Position numbers and translations under genes: made by a program. Under the pieces are notes generated by a model. That model was not told where the DNA came from. It made no database searches and saw only the letters and a program-made list of their open reading frames with translations. From the NCBI GenBank assembly GCA_033344795.1, contig JAWPMS010000001.1, forward strand, positions 1,860,001 to 1,924,000: a stretch of 64,000 nt of DNA, written 5' to 3'. Shown here piece after piece: positions 59,907 to 64,000 of this stretch. Positions within the stretch are counted from its first letter, which is position 1. Each line of letters starts with the position of its first letter. This DNA comes from SHLQ01 sp033344795. Its GTDB lineage: Bacteria; Actinomycetota; Acidimicrobiia; Acidimicrobiales; SHLQ01.

Positions 59907-61204
59907 CAGCGGGGGCAGGTGCGAAAGCCGGCGAAGACGTCTCGTCGATCGGGCGTGAAGTAGTTGCGAAACGTGGAGCGAACATACCGATTTCGTGTAG
60001 TCCACGAGCCGCCGCGCAGAACCTTTCGTGTTCCGAACCACGGCTCGGAGTTTTCGCGGTAGGCGTCTGGCTCGAAGTGTGGGTATGGCTCGAAGGTTGT
60101 GCTTGTCCACTCCCAGACGTTGCCGATCAGTTGGCGATGCCCCCAAGGGCCGTCGCCGGCGGGAAACGAGCCCACCGGAACCGTGTAGCCGGTGCGCCCG
60201 TCGAGGTTTGCCTCCTGGGGGAGGGGGTCGCGGTCGCCCCAGGGGAACCAAGGCCGCCGCTCTCCATCGGGAGGTGTGGTGGCGGCCGCTTCCCATTCTG
60301 ACTCGGTCGGGAGTCGGCGTCCGGCCCACGCACACCATGCGTTCGCCTCCCACCAATTCACGTGCATCATTGGATGGTCCGCGGTCTCGTCTATCGCGCG
60401 CCAGGTCGCACCGATCCGACGCTGCCATCCGTCGCCAACTGTGCGCCAGTACGCGGGGGCGGTGACGCTCTCTTGCTGTCGCCACTGGAGACCCTCTTCG
60501 GTCCACAGGGAGTCTTTGGAATAGCCACCATCGTCGACGAACGCGGCGTACTCCGCGATGGTGACCGGGGCCACCGCCATCGAGAAGGGTTCGAGCGAAA
60601 CGCGATGTGCCCACTTTTCGTTGTCCATCACGAACGGTTGCGCACGGCTCGCTCCGAGGAGGAGTTCACCCACATCGACCCGAAGGTCGCCGGAGACCGG
60701 TTCGCTCGGGGTTCCGCCAGGGATCCACGGCTCGCCTCGGTCACCCCAGCCGAGGGTTTGGCGGGTATAGGTCAGCGCTTCACAGTGTGCGTCGTGGTGC
60801 CCGAGGATGTACGCCACGTAATGGTCGGTCGAGTCGAGACCCTGATTATTGGCGAGTACATCAACCAAACCATCTGCGACGCGACGGACGTAGTCACGTG
60901 TGGCCTGCGGGTCTGGGTAGGGAAGTTCCCAACGGGTTTTGTGCGCAACGTCGGCGGAGTCGAATCGTTCGTCCACGTTTGTCATCAACGCGTGGCGTCC
61001 ATGCAGGCGACGCAGGACGAATGCCTCTGCGAACCAGCCCACGTGCGAGAGCTCCCAGATCGGGGGGTTCACGATGTTGAGGTACGGGCCCATCCAACGG
61101 TCGTCATCGTCGGTGAAGTCGTCGACGGTGGAGAGCAGCGTGTCGGTGGCGTCATGCACCCATTCGGCGAGACGCTGCGCGTCGGCCCACTCGGAGAGCT
61201 CCAT
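59906..61204 (-). CDS. senA: Selenoneine synthase SenA-like (EgtB-related) enzyme
   Basis: 432 residues. The N-terminal DinB-type domain carries the iron-binding His: His54 (ELSHVGWF) and His136/His140 (HHDAH). The C-terminal FGE-sulfatase domain (from about 190) has SLEPFSMAVAPVTIAEYAAFV, MHVNWWEANAWCAWAGRRLPTESEWEAA and ends GGSWTTRNRYVRSTFRNYFTPDRRDVFAGFRTC. EgtB-type enzymes use Fe(II) and O2 to couple hercynine to a thiol; SenA uses the selenosugar. Adjacent senB and divergent selD favour SenA over EgtB. Ribosome site TAGGA eight bases before the ATG. Hercynine must come from EgtD outside the window. Confidence 0.9.
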   Translation of the reverse strand: MELSEWADAQRLAEWVHDATDTLLSTVDDFTDDDDRWMGPYLNIVNPPIWELSHVGWFAEAFVLRRLHGRHALMTNVDERFDSADVAHKTRWELPYPDPQATRDYVRRVADGLVDVLANNQGLDSTDHYVAYILGHHDAHCEALTYTRQTLGWGDRGEPWIPGGTPSEPVSGDLRVDVGELLLGASRAQPFVMDNEKWAHRVSLEPFSMAVAPVTIAEYAAFVDDGGYSKDSLWTEEGLQWRQQESVTAPAYWRTVGDGWQRRIGATWRAIDETADHPMMHVNWWEANAWCAWAGRRLPTESEWEAAATTPPDGERRPWFPWGDRDPLPQEANLDGRTGYTVPVGSFPAGDGPWGHRQLIGNVWEWTSTTFEPYPHFEPDAYRENSEPWFGTRKVLRGGSWTTRNRYVRSTFRNYFTPDRRDVFAGFRTCPR

Positions 61205-61235
61205 TCGGCGATCCTACCTTTCGAGTCGTTCCGCA

Positions 61236-61249
61236 GATTGTGTGCAATC
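61236..61249. promoter_or_regulatory. Short dyad in the senA-selD intergenic region
   Basis: GATTG and CAATC flank TGTG (61236-61249) as a perfect 5-base dyad, 32 bases before the senA start. It is immediately next to the first of two long direct repeats. A promoter or regulator site for senA is possible. Confidence 0.4.
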
Positions 61250-61341
61250 AGGCCACACGGGAACACTGCGAGTTCGATCGGTGTTCCACCGAGCGCAGAC
61301 CTGAGTCCGGGTGGCGCCAGGGCACACGGTAACCTGCGAGT
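61250..61341. repeat. Pair of long direct repeats between divergent senA and selD
   Basis: The copies are at 61250-61273 and 61319-61341. They share 21 of 24 aligned positions, including the core CACACGG, then AAC and CTGCGAGT; one base is missing from the second copy. They are 69 bases apart, one near each gene start. This suggests a common regulator site, or duplicated promoter elements, for both divergent transcripts. Confidence 0.7.
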
Positions 61342-61360
61342 CAATGAACGAGGAATGCAG

Positions 61361-62404
61361 ATGACCTCCGATCCGATCGTCCACAGGCTCACCCAGTTCA
61401 GTCATGGCGCTGGTTGAGGCTGCAAGCTCGCCCCCGGCGAGCTCGCGCACGTGGTGCGCGATCTGAACGCAGACACCCCCGATGAACTCCTCGTCGGGAC
61501 GGCCACCGGCGACGATGCTGCCGTGTGGCAGCTCGACGACGATCGAGCGATCATCTCGACCGCCGACTTCATCACCCCGGTCGTCGATGACGCCCGCACG
61601 TGGGGCCGAGTCGCAGCAGCGAACAGCGTGTCCGACGTGTATGCAATGGGCGGTCGTCCGTTGTTCGCTCTGAATCTCGTCGGTTGGAACACCGACGCGC
61701 TCCCAACATCGCTGCTCGGTGAGTTGTTGGCGGGAGGGCAGGACATCGCGACCCAGGGTGGATTTGCCATCGTTGGTGGTCACACGATCGATGACCCCGA
61801 ACCGAAGTACGGCATGGCGGTCACCGGCGAAGTGCACCCCGATCGCATCCTGACGAACGCGGGGTTGAAGCCAGGCCAAGACCTGATCCTCACGAAGCCA
61901 TTGGGTGTTGGCGTGATCACCACGGCCATCAAAGCGGATGTGGCTTCGGCCGAGGTCGCTGCCGGGGCGATTGAGTCGATGACACGACTCAACGATGTGG
62001 CGTCACGAATCGCGGTCGTCGCTGGAGCGACCGGCTGTACCGATGTGACGGGATTTGGTCTCCTTGGTCACCTCGGCCGGATGGCGATCGAGTCTGGGTT
62101 GCGCGCCATCGTCGAGTTCGACGCGGTTCCATTTCTCCCCGGTGCCATCGAGCACGCTGCGGCAGGGATCATGCCAGGCGGTTCACATCGCAACCTGGCT
62201 TGGGGAGGCGACAATTTCGACGCTTCATCGCACGACGAGTTGCACCAGCTGCTGATCGCAGACGCACAGACATCGGGCGGTTTGGTCTTCGGGATCGATC
62301 CGGGTGAGACAAGTGGCGTCTTGTCCGAACTGGCCGAATCTGGACATACGGCCGCGCGCATCGGTTCCACTGCCACAGGCGCTCCCGGTATGACGCTCGC
62401 CTGA
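61361..62404 (+). CDS. selD: Selenophosphate synthase (selenide, water dikinase), itself a predicted selenoprotein
   Basis: 347 residues read through an in-frame TGA at codon 19. The start ATG at 61361 has GAGGA seven bases before. The N-terminus LTQFSHGAG-Sec-GCKLAP aligns with the E. coli SelD active site SHGAGCGCK, so Sec19 takes the place of Cys17 and Lys22 that of Lys20. Downstream: GDDAAVW, STADFITPVVDD, GHTIDDPEPKYG, TDVTGFGLLGHL, DAQTSGGL, all SelD hallmarks. Makes selenophosphate from selenide and ATP, for SenB and for Sec-tRNA. Ordinary gene finders would start at GTG 61451 and lose the active site. selA, selB and selC are not in the window. Confidence 0.93.
61415..61417 (+). other. 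Selenocysteine codon (in-frame UGA) of SelD
   Basis: TGA lies exactly at the position of the catalytic Cys, between GGT and GGC TGC AAG. SelD is known with either Cys or Sec at this site. Homology continues without interruption on both sides, so a nonsense mutation is unlikely. Confidence 0.92.
61425..61461 (+). promoter_or_regulatory. Candidate bacterial SECIS: two hairpins after the UGA
   Basis: Hairpin 1: AGCTCGCC and GGCGAGCT (61425-61443), 8-base stem, loop CCC. Hairpin 2: TCGCGCAC and GTGCGCGA (61443-61461), 8-base stem, loop GTG at 61451-61453. Bacterial SECIS loops usually start with a G in the first two positions and lie about 16-37 bases after the UGA. Hairpin 2 has loop GU and sits 33 bases after it, so it fits best. 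Hairpin 1 lacks a G in the loop. Confidence 0.7.
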
Positions 62405-62458
62405 TTCAGGCAACTCGGGAATAGGACGAGCGGCGCTCGAGTTTCCGATGCGTCATGA

Positions 62459-62476
62459 TGAGAACGAGTATTCTCA
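62459..62476. promoter_or_regulatory. Dyad upstream of DUF1348-TetR operon
   Basis: TGAGAA (62459-62464) and TTCTCA (62471-62476) form a perfect dyad with a 6-base centre, about 30 bases before the DUF1348 start. TATTCT at 62469-62474 could be the -10 element. A TetR gene is encoded in the same operon and is the likely binder. Confidence 0.5.
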
Positions 62477-62506
62477 CCTGGCTCCAACACATCCGAGGAG
62501 ATCACC

Positions 62507-62965
62507 ATGAGCGAAGAACGACCGCCATTCCCGCCATTCGACGAGGAGTCCGCGTGGAAGAAGGTTCTAGGGGCAGAAGCCGCATGGAACACCCGAGACC
62601 CGGACCGCGTCGCTGGGGCGTATTCGCTCGACAGCGAGTGGCGCAATCGCGACACATTTCTCAAGGGCCGCGACGAGATCCGAGAATTTCTCGCCAACAA
62701 GTGGGCTCTCGAAAACGACTACGCCCTGCGCAAGGATCTGTGGGCCTTCCGCGGCAATCGGATCGCCGTGAGGTTTCAGTACGAATCGCGCGACGCCGCA
62801 GGGCAGTGGTGGCGTTCGTATGGCAACGAGAACTGGGAATTCGACGAACAGGGCCTCATGCGTCGGCGCGAAGCTTCGATCAACGATGTTGCAATCGATG
62901 CGTCCGAGAAATGGCTCTTTGGCCCTCGCGAAGAGGGCGATACGAGCGGCTTTCCGCTCCGATGA
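62507..62965 (+). CDS. DUF1348 (NTF2/SnoaL-like) protein
   Basis: 152 residues matching DUF1348: AWKKVLGAEAAWNTRDPDRVAGAYSLDSEWRNRDTFLKGRDEI (key parts AWNTRDPDRVAGAY, SEWRNR), FLANKWALENDYALRKDLWAF, NENWEFDEQGLM and the conserved end FGPREEGDTSGFPL (F/L). NTF2-like folds bind small hydrophobic molecules or act as isomerases; no reaction is known for this group. GGAG precedes the ATG. It is followed after 25 bases by a TetR regulator and then a PNPOx-family gene. Confidence 0.88.
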   Translation: MSEERPPFPPFDEESAWKKVLGAEAAWNTRDPDRVAGAYSLDSEWRNRDTFLKGRDEIREFLANKWALENDYALRKDLWAFRGNRIAVRFQYESRDAAGQWWRSYGNENWEFDEQGLMRRREASINDVAIDASEKWLFGPREEGDTSGFPLR

Positions 62966-62990
62966 CGAGGATGACGCAGAGGAGAAACAC

Positions 62991-63545
62991 ATGAGTCCAG
63001 CAGCGACGATGGATGACACCGCAGCGACAGGTGCGCTCGAGCAAGCAGCCGACGACTTGTTCTATGTGCACGGGGTCGCTGGTGTATCGATGGCACAAAT
63101 TCGAGATCGTTCGGGTGTGTCCCTTCGGCGGATGTATTCGATCTGCCCGTCGAAGTCCGATCTGGTCTCGTTGTGGCTGCGCGCCCGACACCGCGTGTGG
63201 ATGGACGGCTTTTCGGTAGCGGTTTCACGCAACCTCGCAACAGGCTCCGACCCAACAGATGCGGTCTTCGACGCGCTCGCCTCATGGATGACCGCAACGA
63301 ACTTTCGTGGCTGCGGGTTCATCAACACACATGCCGAATCGAGCGAACTCACCGAACAACACGTCGAGATCATTCGCGGGCACAAGCAGTCCTTGGCCAG
63401 ATACCTCTCGTCGATCTCGGCCGATGGAGACGCTCTGGCGATTCTCGTCGATGGAGCGATCGTGCAGGCAGCGATGTTCGGATCGGTGGAACCAATTGTG
63501 CACGCTCGTCGTGCCGCCAGAATGATGTTCGAGGAACGACCATGA
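62991..63545 (+). CDS. TetR-family regulator
   Basis: 184 residues from the ATG with AGAGGAG upstream; a much longer upstream frame overlaps DUF1348 and is rejected. Helix-turn-helix: ALEQAADDLFYVHGVAGVSMAQIRDRSGVSLRRMYSICPSKSDLVSLWL (key parts YVHGVAGVSMAQIRDRSGVS). The C-terminal domain has FRGCGFINTHAE, frequent in the family of regulators that accompany electrophile- or flavin-linked genes. It overlaps the following gene (ATGA) and is probably autoregulatory through the dyad at 62459-62476. Confidence 0.87.
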   Translation: MSPAATMDDTAATGALEQAADDLFYVHGVAGVSMAQIRDRSGVSLRRMYSICPSKSDLVSLWLRARHRVWMDGFSVAVSRNLATGSDPTDAVFDALASWMTATNFRGCGFINTHAESSELTEQHVEIIRGHKQSLARYLSSISADGDALAILVDGAIVQAAMFGSVEPIVHARRAARMMFEERP

Positions 63546-64000
63546 CCGAATTCTTCGACATTGCGGTGACACCAAAAGTGCTCGAGCTGCAAGAACTCAA
63601 GGGTTCGATGGGGTTGTACACCACCGACGTTGGACCGGGCCCCGGTGACGTCCATACCCTCGACCCGAACGAGGTGTTGTTCCTCACCAGTCGCGACAGC
63701 TTCTACATGGCCTCGGTGGGCGAAACAGGCTGGCCTTATGTCCAACATCGTGGGGGCGATGTCGGATTTGTCAAGATTCTCGACGACCACACGATTGGCT
63801 GGGTCGAGCGCAGCGGGAACCGGCAATACATCGGGACGGGCAACGTCGCCGCGAACGGCAAGGTGTCGCTGATCTTCGTCGACTATCCGAGTCGTTCGCG
63901 CATCAAGATCTACGGACGTGCCACACATCATCCAACCGCGTCAGCGGAGCTGCTTGAAGCACTTGGGGCCGAAGGAATCCGAAGCGACGGAGCAGTGACG
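63542..64000 (+). CDS. PNPOx-family FMN-binding split-barrel protein, 3' end missing
   Basis: The frame is open to the window end; 153 codons are seen. EVLFLTSRDSFYMASVGETGWPYVQHRGGDVGFVKILDDHTIGWVERSGNRQYIGTGNVAANGKVSLIFVDYPSR contains the pyridoxamine-phosphate-oxidase-like split barrel (key parts FYMASVGETGWPYVQHRGG, RQYIGTGNVAAN). The N-terminal segment (MTEFFDIAVTPKVLELQELKGS) is typical of a larger subgroup. Coupled to the TetR gene by ATGA. Likely FMN-dependent oxidoreductase; substrate unknown. Confidence 0.85.
   Translation, partial: MTEFFDIAVTPKVLELQELKGSMGLYTTDVGPGPGDVHTLDPNEVLFLTSRDSFYMASVGETGWPYVQHRGGDVGFVKILDDHTIGWVERSGNRQYIGTGNVAANGKVSLIFVDYPSRSRIKIYGRATHHPTASAELLEALGAEGIRSDGAVT

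Noticed and set aside
60362..61417. A 351-codon plus-strand frame antisense to senA running into the selD start.
   Set aside because: The senA homology is on the minus strand. Only the last ~19 codons of this frame are real: they are the N-terminus of SelD before the UGA.
61415..61417. The TGA in selD as a nonsense mutation making a pseudogene.
   Set aside because: It falls precisely on the Cys/Sec position of the active site, the frame and homology continue, and a SECIS-like hairpin follows.
1..64000. CRISPR arrays, insertion sequences, prophage, rRNA or tRNA genes.
   Set aside because: No regular spaced repeats, transposase, integrase or phage structural motifs, and no tRNA- or rRNA-like sequence was recognised by eye; a covariance search would be needed to exclude small RNAs.

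Overview
The window is high-GC DNA with dense genes, many ATGA/GTGA stop-start overlaps, GTG and TTG starts and lipoproteins ending their signal in a Cys-Gly-Ser-Asp type motif. A deazaflavin (F420)-type nitroreductase, a mycothiol/DinB-type TIGR03086 protein, a free-standing LigD polymerase domain and an apparently leaderless TetR gene all point to an actinomycete. An Acidimicrobiia-like marine or soil lineage is my best guess, but no rRNA or tRNA gene is present to prove it. I see no phage, insertion sequence, CRISPR array or RNA gene, and no gene-free stretch above 300 bases.

Layout. 1-3613: an SPFH protein overlapping an NAD-kinase-like protein, a lipoprotein and a degenerate HNH-like protein. 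3653-6271 (minus): cupin, M24 peptidase and MDR oxidoreductase. 6398-20964 (plus): one long catabolic operon with a ribose-type ABC importer, DUF917, two HyuA-like and one HyuB-like hydantoinase/oxoprolinase subunits, an ABM-domain protein, an M19 dipeptidase, two XRE-cupin regulators and an old-yellow-enzyme-type flavoprotein. 21005-24230: VOC protein, CxxC membrane protein, two methyltransferases, LigD polymerase. 24244-26817: cupin lipoprotein divergent from an AhpD-like protein and an AraC regulator, with phased repeats between them. 26877-31499 (minus): SRPBCC, MFS, TauD, MFS, RidA. 31534-35650: two-component system divergent from an ABC exporter, with three phased direct repeats between. 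35733-38982: HxlR, TIGR03086, deazaflavin nitroreductase and a small MerR operon with a textbook MerR promoter. 38979-43893: VTC and DUF4956 genes divergent from CotH kinase and a second two-component system. 43897-54686: DUF427, DUF4395, PsuG, LtrA, K+ channel, cysteine synthase-like, SDR, MFS, GntR and TrpBA.

The outstanding region is 54739-62404, which reads as a selenium locus. A TetR regulator precedes an ABC importer of the putative selenate type (lipoprotein, ATPase, fused double permease). Convergent to it are genes matching SenB (selenosugar synthase) and SenA (EgtB-like selenoneine synthase). Divergent from SenA is SelD (selenophosphate synthase), whose active-site codon is an in-frame UGA, so SelD itself is predicted to be a selenoprotein; two perfect hairpins follow the UGA. 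Together the genes would import a selenium oxyanion, convert reduced selenide to selenophosphate, make a selenosugar and join it to hercynine to form selenoneine. Sec incorporation machinery and EgtD must lie elsewhere in the genome.

62507-64000 holds a DUF1348 protein, a TetR regulator and a truncated PNPOx-family gene.
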